Origin: an uncultured Bacteroidota bacterium | GTDB taxonomy: Bacteria; Bacteroidota; Bacteroidia; Bacteroidales; GCA-2748055 | Length of the DNA: 37,046 bases | NCBI GenBank assembly: GCA_937129385.1 | Contig: CAKZNC010000023.1 | Coordinates: 1 to 37,046, forward strand | Reading direction: 5' to 3' | Shown here: positions 1 to 10,514 of the stretch, piece after piece | How the letters are laid out: each line of letters begins with the position of its first letter | Position numbering within the stretch: position 1 is the first letter of the stretch | Notes under the pieces: generated by a model | Database searches by the model: none | Seen by the model: only the letters and a program-made list of their open reading frames with translations | Told to the model about the DNA's origin: nothing | Translations under genes and position numbers: made by a program

Positions 1-426
1 CTGGTGAGGCATTTTGAATCCCTTAAACCCCAGTCCGACCCTGTCAAGGACTTCAGCAATGCGCTCGTCAATATCTTTGCGCTGCTTCCACCCCGTAGCG
101 CGAAGTGCAAATTCAAGGTTCTTGTTGATGCTCCGGTCATTCAGCAACTGGAAATCCTGGAATACAATTCCAAGTTTTCTTCTCAATTTCGGTATATCCC
201 GTCGCCTGAGCTTATCAAGCTGAAAGCCTGCAACGGTTCCGAATCCTTCAGTGAGGGGGTATTCTGCATTGATGGTTTTGATCAGGCTGGTTTTTCCGGT
301 TCCGACTTTGCCTATCAGGTAGACAAATTCATTCTTGTTGACCGTGAAATTAACATCGGAAAGTACAAGGTGGTCATTTACCTTGATATTAGCGTGTTCG
401 AAGGATATGATCGTATCAATGGACAT
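1..426 (-). CDS. ftsE: FtsE-like ABC transporter ATP-binding protein (3' part outside window)
   Basis: The first 142 residues are visible; the gene runs off the left edge. The protein opens MSIDTIISFEHANIKVNDH and has a Walker A P-loop reading GKVGTGKTS near residues 39-47 and a Q-loop region VFQDFQLL near residues 90-97. That Q-loop text and the overall spacing are typical of FtsE. FtsE is the cytoplasmic ATPase that works with the membrane protein FtsX to control peptidoglycan hydrolases at the division septum. The ABC signature and Walker B lie beyond the window, so the family call rests on the N-terminal third to half. The ATG at 424-426 is preceded by AGGA four bases upstream and by a TAnnTTTG-type box at 455-462. 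FtsX is not in view. Confidence 0.8.
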   Translation of the reverse strand, partial: MSIDTIISFEHANIKVNDHLVLSDVNFTVNKNEFVYLIGKVGTGKTSLIKTINAEYPLTEGFGTVAGFQLDKLRRRDIPKLRRKLGIVFQDFQLLNDRSINKNLEFALRATGWKQRKDIDERIAEVLDRVGLGFKGFKMPHQ

Positions 427-454
427 AAGATCCTGTATTAGTTCGATAAAAATA

Positions 455-462
455 CAAAAATA
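455..462 (-). promoter_or_regulatory. Bacteroidota -7 box for ftsE
   Basis: On the minus strand the bases read TATTTTTG, an exact match to the TAnnTTTG -7 consensus of the Bacteroidota primary sigma factor. It lies about 30 bases upstream of the ftsE ATG. No good TTTG -33 box is seen at the usual 19-21 base spacing, so the call depends on position plus the -7 match. Confidence 0.45.
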
Positions 463-623
463 ATAAGAGTAAGCTTTCGTTTACTAGAAGCAGGGTGAGA
501 GTTATGAACGAATGCAAGATAACCACACCCATTCAAAGAGGGCCGGTTACGCGGGAATAAAAATTAACATTGCCCTGTTAATTAAAAAGGAAAAAGATAA
601 AAAAAGCACCCTGCCTTATTTAC

Positions 624-631
624 TACTTTTA
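624..631 (+). promoter_or_regulatory. Possible -7 box for the TPR/beta-barrel genes
   Basis: TACTTTTA matches TAnnTTTG at all but the last base and sits about 20 bases before the ATG at 650. If used, transcription starts near 638 with a very short leader. It also argues against the upstream in-frame ATG at 512. The 427-649 gap is otherwise AT-rich and shows no gene. Confidence 0.3.
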
Positions 632-649
632 CAGGATAATGTCAGAATT

Positions 650-3600
650 ATGAAACAAAGAATTTTCTGTTTCCTGCATGTGATACTTTTGCTGGTGGCT
701 GTGGATGTCGCCGGACAAAAGAGTGCTGCATACGAATATACAGATACGGACCTCTATGACGGGATTGAGCTATTTGAAAAGGAAAAGTATGGAGCCGCCA
801 GGTTTAAATTCGACCAGGTGATCGAAAAAACCACGGGAGAGGAGACCCAGCTGAGGACCGAAGCAATGTATTACAATGCCATGTGTGCATTGCGACTCTA
901 TAACCGTGATGCGGAGTACCAGGTATACAGGTTCATCACCGAACATCCCGAAAGTCCGCATGTCAACCAGGTCAGTTTCGAACTCGCCAACTACTTTCAT
1001 TACAAGATGAACTGGGCCAGGGCCATTATGTGGTACAACAAGGTGGACCGTCAGATGCTGTCCCTGGAGCAACGTCCGGAATACTATTTCAAAAAGGGAT
1101 ATGCACACTATATGCGGAAGGACTTTGAGAATGCACGCGTCGATTTTTATGAGATACTCGATGTTGATTCTCCGTATACGCCACCTGCCACCTATTATTA
1201 TTCACATATTCACTACGTGGAGGAGAATTATGAAACGGCACTGATGGGTTTCAGGCGGATCGATACGGATCCCCTGTTCAGCAATATTTCACCCTACTAT
1301 ATTTCCCAGATCCTCTACATGCAGGAGAAATATGGAGAGGTGATCGACTATGCACCTGCGCTGATGGACTCCATTTCCGAGAAAAGACTGGGGGAGATGG
1401 CAAAGATCATTGGCGAGAGTTATTTCATGATGGAAAGATATGAAGAGGCAGTGCCCTACCTTGAAACCTATCGTGAGAATACAACTGGATATTCGATCAA
1501 GGACCGCTACCAGATGGCATTTGCCTATTACAAGAGCGGTGATTTTGAAAATGCTTCGGATATCTTTGAGAAGATCACCTACAGGAGTTCAGAGATTTCG
1601 CAGAGTGCCTTGTACCATCTGGCAGATTGCTACCTGAAGCTTGGTAGCAAGAACAAGGCGATGACTGCCTTTTCACAGGCGGCAAAGATGGACTACGACC
1701 AGGATATCCAGGAGGATGCACTGTTCAATTATGCAAAACTGGCTTTCGAACTCTCCTACAACCCCTTCAATGAGGCAATCCAGGCATTTAACCAGTACAT
1801 TACCTATTATCCCTCTTCCGAAAGGATTGACGAGGCATATAACTACCTGGTGATGGCATACCTTCAAACCCGGAACTTCAGTATGGCACTCTCTTCACTG
1901 GAGAAGATCCGGTACATGGATGCGCAGATCGAGAAGGCATACCAAAAAGTCGCATTCTACAGGGGGCTCGAACTGTATAACAACCTGAGATTCATAGAGG
2001 CGGTGAATGTGCTTGAAAAATCCCTTGCATATGGAAAGTATGATCCGGCTATACGTGCACGCACTTACTATTGGCTCGGAGAAGCGGCGTACCGTTCAGG
2101 AGACCTTGAAATGGCACGCTCCTATTTTGACGAATTCATGAAGGAATCGCTTGCTCCCCGGCAGGAAGAATACGGGCTGGCGAACTACAGCATGGGGTAT
2201 ATTGCCTTTGATGAAGAAGATTACAGCGAAGCTGAACGTTGGTTTGCCAATTTTACACGCATTGGGAAGAACGAAAATTCCCGTGTCATGGCTGATGCAT
2301 ATAACAGGCTCGGGGATTGTAAATTTATACAGAAGAATTACTGGCAGGCCATCGAAGAATATAACGAAGCCATCCGCATCGGGCGTTCTGATAAGGATTA
2401 TGCCTATTTCCAGAAAGGGTTTACCTACGGAATCCTGAACAGGCTGGAACAGAAACTGGAGGTCATGGAGATGATCATCGCCGACCTGCCCAATTCACCT
2501 TACGTGGATGATGCACTTTTCGAAACGGGCCGCACCTACGTTTCACTGGGGAACAACAGCGAGGCAGTGGACCGCTATCAGACCCTGGTGAACGAATATC
2601 CAAACAGCAGCTATCTCAGCAAAGCACTGAATCAGCTGGGCCTGATCTATTTCAACCAGGGACAGTACCAGCAGGCAATGAAATACTATACAAGGGTTTC
2701 CAAGGATTATCCAGGGACCCCTGAGGCTGACAATGCACTGCAAAGCCTGGAAAGTATCTATGTGCAGAACGACAACGTAGAGGGATACCTCGCCTTTGTG
2801 AATGAGCTGGGCAGGGATATCTCCAACAAGCAGCAGGATTCCCTGATGTACGTGGCCGCAGAGAATGCATATGCCAGTGGGAACTGCAGTGAAGCGATCA
2901 ACTCCCTCGCCCGCTACCTGGCCAGTCATCCCAATGGGAATTACCTGCTCAATGCGCATTACTATAAGGCCGATTGCCACCTGAAATTGAATCAGCCCGG
3001 TGAAGCACTGGCGTCACTGGACTACATCGCGGCACAACCGCGAAACATGTTCTCAGAACTGGCCCTCGTCGCCTCCTCAAGGATCCATTTTGATAATGCC
3101 AGCTATAACAAGGCTGTCAACCAGTATCTCAGGCTGCTGGAGATCGCCAACGAGCCAGCCAATATCATGGAAGCCCGGATCGGTGTGTTGAGATGCTACT
3201 ACCTGCTTAACGAGTATTCAAATACCATTGATGCAGCGGCTGACCTGCTCGCCAATGAGGAATTGTCGGGAGAGATCCGACGCGAGGCATGGTACAAGAC
3301 GGCTAAATCCTATATGGCACTGAATAACGTGGACATGGCACTGGAATATTTCCGGAAGAATTCAACCGACGTTAGTACGGTAGAAGGTGCCGAATCGAAA
3401 TTCATGGTCGCAAAGATCCTCTACGATCAGGCCGTGCTCCAATCGTCCTATGATGCCTCTGATTACAGGAAGGTGGAGGAGGTGATCTACGATTTCATCG
3501 AAATGAATACGCCGCACCAGTTCTGGATGGGGAAGGCTTTCCTCCTGCTGTCAGATGTATACCTGGCGCTGGATGATGAATTCCAGGCCATCCATACACT

Positions 3601-3736
3601 GAAGAGTATCATCGATTACTATACCATCCCCGACGATGGGATCGTCGCAGAAGCTAAGAGAAGGCATGACAACCTTGCCTCGGAGGTAGACAGTGAAATG
3701 TTCGATGAACAGGATACGATCAACGATCTTCTTTAA
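650..3736 (+). CDS. Large secreted tetratricopeptide-repeat protein
   Basis: The product is about 1028 residues and begins MKQRIFCFLHVILLLVAV, a Sec signal peptide ending near VAGQ. The rest is a near-continuous array of degenerate TPR helices. Recurrent signatures include YYNAMCALRLY, Y-F-KKGYAHYMRKDFENA, ALYHLADCYLKLG and AYNRLGDCKFIQKNYWQAI. The protein is therefore probably a periplasmic or outer-membrane-associated scaffold; TPRs bind partners and have no catalytic role. The frame is open back to an ATG at 512, but 650 is preferred because it starts a clean signal peptide. The beta-barrel gene begins 20 bases downstream, so the two are very likely one operon and the barrel is the natural partner. 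The specific function is not recognised. Confidence 0.85.
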   Translation: MKQRIFCFLHVILLLVAVDVAGQKSAAYEYTDTDLYDGIELFEKEKYGAARFKFDQVIEKTTGEETQLRTEAMYYNAMCALRLYNRDAEYQVYRFITEHPESPHVNQVSFELANYFHYKMNWARAIMWYNKVDRQMLSLEQRPEYYFKKGYAHYMRKDFENARVDFYEILDVDSPYTPPATYYYSHIHYVEENYETALMGFRRIDTDPLFSNISPYYISQILYMQEKYGEVIDYAPALMDSISEKRLGEMAKIIGESYFMMERYEEAVPYLETYRENTTGYSIKDRYQMAFAYYKSGDFENASDIFEKITYRSSEISQSALYHLADCYLKLGSKNKAMTAFSQAAKMDYDQDIQEDALFNYAKLAFELSYNPFNEAIQAFNQYITYYPSSERIDEAYNYLVMAYLQTRNFSMALSSLEKIRYMDAQIEKAYQKVAFYRGLELYNNLRFIEAVNVLEKSLAYGKYDPAIRARTYYWLGEAAYRSGDLEMARSYFDEFMKESLAPRQEEYGLANYSMGYIAFDEEDYSEAERWFANFTRIGKNENSRVMADAYNRLGDCKFIQKNYWQAIEEYNEAIRIGRSDKDYAYFQKGFTYGILNRLEQKLEVMEMIIADLPNSPYVDDALFETGRTYVSLGNNSEAVDRYQTLVNEYPNSSYLSKALNQLGLIYFNQGQYQQAMKYYTRVSKDYPGTPEADNALQSLESIYVQNDNVEGYLAFVNELGRDISNKQQDSLMYVAAENAYASGNCSEAINSLARYLASHPNGNYLLNAHYYKADCHLKLNQPGEALASLDYIAAQPRNMFSELALVASSRIHFDNASYNKAVNQYLRLLEIANEPANIMEARIGVLRCYYLLNEYSNTIDAAADLLANEELSGEIRREAWYKTAKSYMALNNVDMALEYFRKNSTDVSTVEGAESKFMVAKILYDQAVLQSSYDASDYRKVEEVIYDFIEMNTPHQFWMGKAFLLLSDVYLALDDEFQAIHTLKSIIDYYTIPDDGIVAEAKRRHDNLASEVDSEMFDEQDTINDLL

Positions 3737-3756
3737 ATAACGAAAAAAATGTTAGC

Positions 3757-5409
3757 ATGAGCTACTTAAAGCATATATTTTTGCCGGTACTTTTTTTGAT
3801 CTCTTCGATCCTTGTGGCCCAGCAGGAAGAGGTCAGGGTGGTAAAACCCTATACCCCCACGCTGTCGGGAGCAGAGAAGATACAGTTACTGCCTGAGATC
3901 GGCGACTCGGTCTCCTATGAGCAGCCCGATTTTGATTATTTGATCTTTCCCAAGCGTTTTGAGACTGATTACAGGGTGACCCCGATCAGGCCGGCACGGA
4001 TGGTCAAACCCCAGCTTGACAAATTGTACAAGAGCGAACTGAAACTTGGGGGAGGAAACTACCTGACCCCGCTGGCTGAGCTCAGGATCAACCAGGTGCG
4101 CAACAGTGGAGGAACATTCGGCGTTCTGCTGAAGCATCACTCCATGAACGGAAAGGTGCGGCTGGACAATGACGAAAAAGTTGAAGGCGGTTTTAATGAG
4201 AATACACTGGAGGTTTATGGTAAACAGTTCGGCAGGCGGACCATTTTTGAATACAATGCGGGTGCTGCATATGACACTTATGTGCACTATGGTGTGGATA
4301 CCGCTTTCTCCGATACGGTAACCCGGTCGGAAATGACACATCCCTTCTTCAATGCACACGCCTCCGTCGGTTTTCAGTCGGCCCGTCCCGATTCTTTTCA
4401 CCTGCAGTATGATGGAGCACTGGAGTATAATTATTTCACCCACGATTTTGACCAGATGGAACATGGCGTTGTCCTGGACGGGTATATCGACCAGATGATT
4501 GGTGATTTCAGGATCGGAAGTGAACTGGGGATGAGCTATTTCGGACACCAGGAGAGCTGGGATACCTTGCTGACCAACCATTTCATTATCAAGGTGAATC
4601 CCTATATCTCCAAATCAAGCGCAGAGTGGAGTTTCAGCGCAGGTCTCAATACCTATACCGAGATACAGAACGGGGAGGTGATCTCACATTTCTATGTACA
4701 GGGTAAATTTTCATTCAACATCGTTGAAGAGGTATTGGTACCCTACTTTGGGGTTGACGGGTATCAGGAATCGAACAACTACATGAAAATTGTAGGGGAG
4801 AATCCTTATTCGGTGCCCGGACTGGTGGTCAGGCCCACCAACCACAGGATCTATGCGTATGCCGGACTGAAGGGCAAGGTGACGGATTACCTGGCGTGGA
4901 ATGTCAGAGGCTCCTATTCGGCAGTGGATGACCAGTACTTTTTTGTCACCGATACAACCAATGAACTGCACAACCAGTTTGCAGTGCGTTACGACGATAT
5001 GACCCTTTTAAATGTGTATGGTGAGCTGAACATTGCGCCCACTGCTTCGATGCGCGTATTTCTAAAAGGGAATTACTACAATTACCAGACCTCCAGGGAG
5101 GAATATGCATGGTACCGGCCCGATTTTGATGCAAGTCTGCAGGCCCGTTATAACCTGGGAGATAAGATCCTGGCTGATGCAGGCCTCTTTGTAATCGGTC
5201 CGCGGTATTACCCTTCAGTGACTGAGGGAGGCGATCCGGGAAAACTGCCTGCCACCGTCGACCTGAACCTGGGTCTTGAGTACAGGTACACCAAGTTGCT
5301 CTCCTTCTGGGCGAAGTTTAACAACATGACTGCACAACCCTATTACATGTGGAATAATTACCCATCCTACAGGTTCAGGGTGATGCTGGGCTTTACATAC
5401 GGATTGTAA
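3757..5409 (+). CDS. Outer-membrane beta-barrel protein, TPR partner
   Basis: The product is 550 residues with an N-terminal signal peptide (MSYLKHIFLPVLFLISSILVA, cleaved near AQQ). A proline-rich stretch (VVKPYTPTLSGAEKIQLLP) follows. The remainder alternates short amphipathic strands rich in Tyr, Phe and Gly and ends in YRFRVMLGFTYGL, a typical outer-membrane C-terminal beta strand. It resembles the barrel of TonB-dependent receptors without a clear plug domain. Its start is 20 bases after the TPR gene, which suggests co-transcription and a joint role in an envelope complex. Substrate and exact family are unknown. Confidence 0.75.
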   Translation: MSYLKHIFLPVLFLISSILVAQQEEVRVVKPYTPTLSGAEKIQLLPEIGDSVSYEQPDFDYLIFPKRFETDYRVTPIRPARMVKPQLDKLYKSELKLGGGNYLTPLAELRINQVRNSGGTFGVLLKHHSMNGKVRLDNDEKVEGGFNENTLEVYGKQFGRRTIFEYNAGAAYDTYVHYGVDTAFSDTVTRSEMTHPFFNAHASVGFQSARPDSFHLQYDGALEYNYFTHDFDQMEHGVVLDGYIDQMIGDFRIGSELGMSYFGHQESWDTLLTNHFIIKVNPYISKSSAEWSFSAGLNTYTEIQNGEVISHFYVQGKFSFNIVEEVLVPYFGVDGYQESNNYMKIVGENPYSVPGLVVRPTNHRIYAYAGLKGKVTDYLAWNVRGSYSAVDDQYFFVTDTTNELHNQFAVRYDDMTLLNVYGELNIAPTASMRVFLKGNYYNYQTSREEYAWYRPDFDASLQARYNLGDKILADAGLFVIGPRYYPSVTEGGDPGKLPATVDLNLGLEYRYTKLLSFWAKFNNMTAQPYYMWNNYPSYRFRVMLGFTYGL

Positions 5410-5457
5410 AGGGAAAGCTGATTTTGCTTATCTTTATCATGACCAACACCCAATTCA

Positions 5458-6606
5458 ATGTACCTGAGAAAACTTACTTTCCGGGAGAATGAAGGAGCGA
5501 AGATCGAATGGCTGATCGATGATGTTCACCTTGGCAAGATCAACCTGATCGTCGGTCAGAATTCAAGCGGGAAAACACGTACCCTGAACGCCCTTTCAGA
5601 GATGACCGACATGCTGAAGGGGAGCAGGAACATCCCCAAGGTGCAGGGGAGATACAAAGTCTGCTTCAGAAAGGACAAAAAGGATGTCTTGCTGGAATTT
5701 GAATACGACAACGGGGTGATCCTGAAAGAGACGCTCGAATGGGAAGGAAAGCGCGTCCTGGAACGGAATAAGGACGGAGCAGGCTGGATCATCTACATGG
5801 GCGGCAAAAAGCATATCGCACTTGATTTCGGAATCCCTGAAAACCAGCTGGCCAGCTACGCGAAGCGCGATAAACTGCAACACCCCTTCCTTGAGGAGAT
5901 ACACCGTTGGGCCACCAATATGCGCAGGTTTGATTTCAGTGGAAACCTGGGAAAGAACAGTTATGCGGTGAAAAAGGTCTTTGAAGAGGAAGAAGTTGAT
6001 TTCAGTGATACAAGGGCTACCCTGGTGCCAGTGCTCTACCTGGCCATGGAAAAGTATCCAAAGTTCCGGGAATCGGTGATCAATGATATGAAGGAGATAG
6101 GTTACCAGCTGGAAGATACCGGTATCGTGCAATATTCAGAAAAGAACAACCCAGCACAGCAGGACAGGTACGCGGTCTATACCACCGAAGAAGGTCTTGA
6201 GAAACAAGTTACCCAGCGGGACATGTCACAGGGGATGTTCAGGGCCTTCAGTGTGATTGTCAGGATCAACAGGTACATCCAGGAAGGACATCATGGCTGC
6301 GTTATTATCGATGATATCGGGGAAGGTCTTGACTTCTCAAGGGCCAAACTCCTCGTAAACCTGCTTGTGAAAAAGGCCGAGTCATCCGGAATTCAGCTGA
6401 TCATGTCCACCAATGATTCATTTATCATGAATGCGGTGTCCATCGAGAACTGGGCTGTACTCAACAGGGACGGCAACAAGATCAGCCTCTATAATTATGA
6501 AAATTCAAAAGAAAAATTCGAGGAGTTTAAATTCACAGGGCTGAATAATTTCGACTTCTATGCCAGTGAATTCTTTAAAACCGGGTTCTCCGATCCATCT
6601 GAATGA
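5458..6606 (+). CDS. AAA/ABC-type ATPase of a two-gene OLD/PARIS-like module
   Basis: The product is 382 residues. Residues 33-40 are a Walker A loop, GQNSSGKT, right after an N-terminal beta strand, as in SMC/RecF/OLD-type ATPases. MSQGMFRA near 256-263 occupies the place of the ABC signature. Walker B is VIIDDIGEGLD near 282-292, so the usual catalytic Glu after Asp is replaced by Asp. The switch position reads STND rather than STH. The gene overlaps the next by ATGA (6603-6606), so the two are translationally coupled. ATPases of this architecture partnered with a TOPRIM-like protein occur in anti-phage systems such as PARIS and the OLD nucleases. The defence role is inferred from architecture only; a housekeeping repair role is the alternative. 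Confidence 0.75.
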   Translation: MYLRKLTFRENEGAKIEWLIDDVHLGKINLIVGQNSSGKTRTLNALSEMTDMLKGSRNIPKVQGRYKVCFRKDKKDVLLEFEYDNGVILKETLEWEGKRVLERNKDGAGWIIYMGGKKHIALDFGIPENQLASYAKRDKLQHPFLEEIHRWATNMRRFDFSGNLGKNSYAVKKVFEEEEVDFSDTRATLVPVLYLAMEKYPKFRESVINDMKEIGYQLEDTGIVQYSEKNNPAQQDRYAVYTTEEGLEKQVTQRDMSQGMFRAFSVIVRINRYIQEGHHGCVIIDDIGEGLDFSRAKLLVNLLVKKAESSGIQLIMSTNDSFIMNAVSIENWAVLNRDGNKISLYNYENSKEKFEEFKFTGLNNFDFYASEFFKTGFSDPSE

Positions 6607-7307
6607 AGCGCATTGCCATATTTGTTGAGGGACTTACAGAGCAGATCCTGGTGCGACACATGCTGGAAAAGGTGATGCGGGACAAGCATATTGCTGTCCA
6701 GGCGGTAAAGATCACCGGTGGTCACAACGCCAGACTCTCCTTCACTGTCATGCATGCCGCAAAAGTCGCAAGAGACACCGGGTACTATGTGCTGATCTAT
6801 GATTGTGGAGGAGAGACAAATGTGAAAGGATACCTGATGACACAACGTCAAAGCCTGGTGGAAAAAGGATATTCCTGTATCATCGGACTCCGTGATGTTT
6901 ACCCAAATTTCTCCCATGCAGATATACCTAAATTGAGAAAAGGGCTGAATTTCAGGGTTCCCCAGAAGGGAGCCGTCACCAGGATCTTCCTTGCCGTCAT
7001 GGAAACAGAAGCTTGGTTCCTGGGTGAATATACCCACTTCAGAAAAGTCTCGCAAAAGCTTACGCCACAATACATCGAAAAGCGGCTCCATTTCAATCCG
7101 AAGACTGAGAATATGGAGCGAAGGGGGCAGCCGGCACATGATCTTAAACGTGTATACAGACTTGTAAATCATGATTATACGAAGAAGAGGAGCAAACTGA
7201 ACAGCGTGGTGAGTAAACTGGATTTCAATTTTTTTACACACCGACTGGCAGACAAAATGGAGAGCCTCGGCGAGTTTGTTAAACAACTGGAAGAATTCTT
7301 TGAATAG
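6603..7307 (+). CDS. TOPRIM/DUF4276-like effector partner of the ATPase
   Basis: The product is 234 residues. It starts with a beta strand and the motif IFVEGLTEQ (Glu9), the typical first acidic motif of TOPRIM-like and DUF4276-type proteins. IYDCGGE follows (Asp67, Glu71), then IIGLRDVYP (Asp98) and METEAWFLG (Glu134, Glu136). The E...D...D/E order fits a metal-binding nuclease fold, but the canonical DxD is not intact (D-C-G). The C-terminal third is basic and probably helical. Its ATG lies inside the stop of the ATPase gene (ATGA), which implies a fixed ratio of the two products. I infer a nuclease or RNase effector controlled by the ATPase; exact family membership needs a profile search. 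Confidence 0.6.
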   Translation: MKRIAIFVEGLTEQILVRHMLEKVMRDKHIAVQAVKITGGHNARLSFTVMHAAKVARDTGYYVLIYDCGGETNVKGYLMTQRQSLVEKGYSCIIGLRDVYPNFSHADIPKLRKGLNFRVPQKGAVTRIFLAVMETEAWFLGEYTHFRKVSQKLTPQYIEKRLHFNPKTENMERRGQPAHDLKRVYRLVNHDYTKKRSKLNSVVSKLDFNFFTHRLADKMESLGEFVKQLEEFFE

Positions 7308-7316
7308 GATTACAGG

Positions 7317-7336
7317 GGGCGGAATTCAATCCGCCC
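7317..7336 (+). terminator. Intergenic hairpin after the ATPase/TOPRIM pair
   Basis: GGGCGGA (7317-7323) pairs perfectly with TCCGCCC (7330-7336) around a six-base loop. It is followed by ATATAATAATT rather than a clean T-run, so it may be a weak terminator or an mRNA 3' end stabiliser. It separates the two-gene module from the AlkD-like gene 37 bases downstream. Confidence 0.4.
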
Positions 7337-7373
7337 ATATAATAATTCAATCAAGCACATCTTTATTAGGACA

Positions 7374-8069
7374 ATGAACACAACCGAAGATATTGTTGCA
7401 ACCCTGCAGCAGCTGGGAACTGCCGAAAGAGCAGCGAAGGCTTTATCCAATTTCCCGACCTCAATGAAGGTGCTCGGGGTTAAAAATCCGGACCTGAAAC
7501 TTGTGGTAAAAGAACTACATGGCATCATGAGGAGAGAACCACGTGAAGCATTCCTGGAACTCGCCCATGCACTGATAAATGCCCGGATCATCGAATGCCA
7601 GATGCTGGCGTGGCTGCTGCTGGAAAAGGCAAGGATCGTGCCTTCACTGACAAAGCAGGAGGCAATCCAGTTACAAGGGACCCTGGATAACTGGGTGTCG
7701 GTGGATACCTATGGCACTGTCATATATGGCATCCTCTGGAGACTTGGGACGATTACAGATATGGATGTCCGCAAACTGCAGCAAGAGGAAGTGATGTGGC
7801 ACAGGCGCCTGGCACTCGTTGGAACCGTTGCCCTGAATCTTGCTTCCAGGGGAGGAACGGGAGATTCCCGGCGTACCATTGAAGTCTGTACACGTGCCGT
7901 TAGTGATCGTCATGATCTCATTGTCAAGGCTGTTTCCTGGTCGCTCAGGAGCCTGATCCGATGGGACCGCAAGGCGGTGGAACAGTTCCTGGAAGTGCAT
8001 CACGATCGTTTGCCTAACCGGGTCCACCGGGAGGTCGGACATAAGCTGGAATTCGGCACCAAGAATTGA
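7374..8069 (+). CDS. AlkD-like DNA alkylation repair protein (HEAT-repeat glycosylase)
   Basis: The product is 231 residues, the usual length for the DNA_alkylation (AlkC/AlkD) family, and is all-helical with HEAT-like repeats. The AlkD signature residues appear present: DNWVSVD gives Trp107 and Asp111, MWHRRLALV carries Trp142, and KAVSWSLRSLIRWD carries Trp189. This matches the Trp/Asp/Trp active-site layout of Bacillus AlkD. The family removes bulky or cationic 3- and 7-alkylpurines from DNA without base flipping. It acts in the cytoplasm on DNA. It lies 66 bases after the TOPRIM-like gene, with a hairpin between them, so it may be an independent repair gene. Confidence 0.75.
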   Translation: MNTTEDIVATLQQLGTAERAAKALSNFPTSMKVLGVKNPDLKLVVKELHGIMRREPREAFLELAHALINARIIECQMLAWLLLEKARIVPSLTKQEAIQLQGTLDNWVSVDTYGTVIYGILWRLGTITDMDVRKLQQEEVMWHRRLALVGTVALNLASRGGTGDSRRTIEVCTRAVSDRHDLIVKAVSWSLRSLIRWDRKAVEQFLEVHHDRLPNRVHREVGHKLEFGTKN

Positions 8070-10385
<2,316 letters not shown>

Positions 10386-10408
10386 AATCTTTCGCAACAG
10401 ATCAGATG

Positions 10409-10440
10409 AACTGCCGGGAACCCCCCGGCAGTTTGTTTTT
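10409..10440 (+). terminator. Intrinsic terminator after gyrB
   Basis: A perfect ten-base-pair stem, AACTGCCGGG (10409-10418) with CCCGGCAGTT (10424-10433), encloses a five-base loop and is followed by TGTTTTT. It lies 24 bases after the gyrB stop and isolates gyrB from the exporter genes. Confidence 0.88.
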
Positions 10441-10501
10441 AAAACCAATTGTTCATTACTCATCTGACTTCGATTGCTTTTTTTTCTATATTAGCTCAAT
10501 A

Positions 10502-10513
10502 TCAAACGTTTGA
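10502..10513 (+). promoter_or_regulatory. 12-base palindrome just before the first adaptor gene
   Basis: TCAAACGTTTGA is a perfect palindrome ending one base before the ATG at 10515. It could be an operator for the exporter operon, for example a target of the LytTR regulator encoded downstream, or simply chance. No second copy was found in the window. Confidence 0.3.
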
Positions 10514-10514
10514 A

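Noticed and set aside
4-441. Plus-strand open frame of 145 residues at the left edge
   Set aside because: It is the antisense shadow of the minus-strand ftsE start, which has Walker A and Q-loop motifs.
512-649. Upstream start for the large TPR protein
   Set aside because: The 46-codon extension is lysine-rich leader and would bury a good signal peptide; a promoter-like box lies at 624-631 inside it.
3886-4581. Minus-strand open frame of 231 residues
   Set aside because: Antisense to the beta-barrel gene, without any domain or start signal.
6558-7286. Minus-strand open frame of 242 residues opposite the TOPRIM-like gene
   Set aside because: The plus strand has coherent acidic motifs and an ATGA coupling; the minus frame reads as noise.
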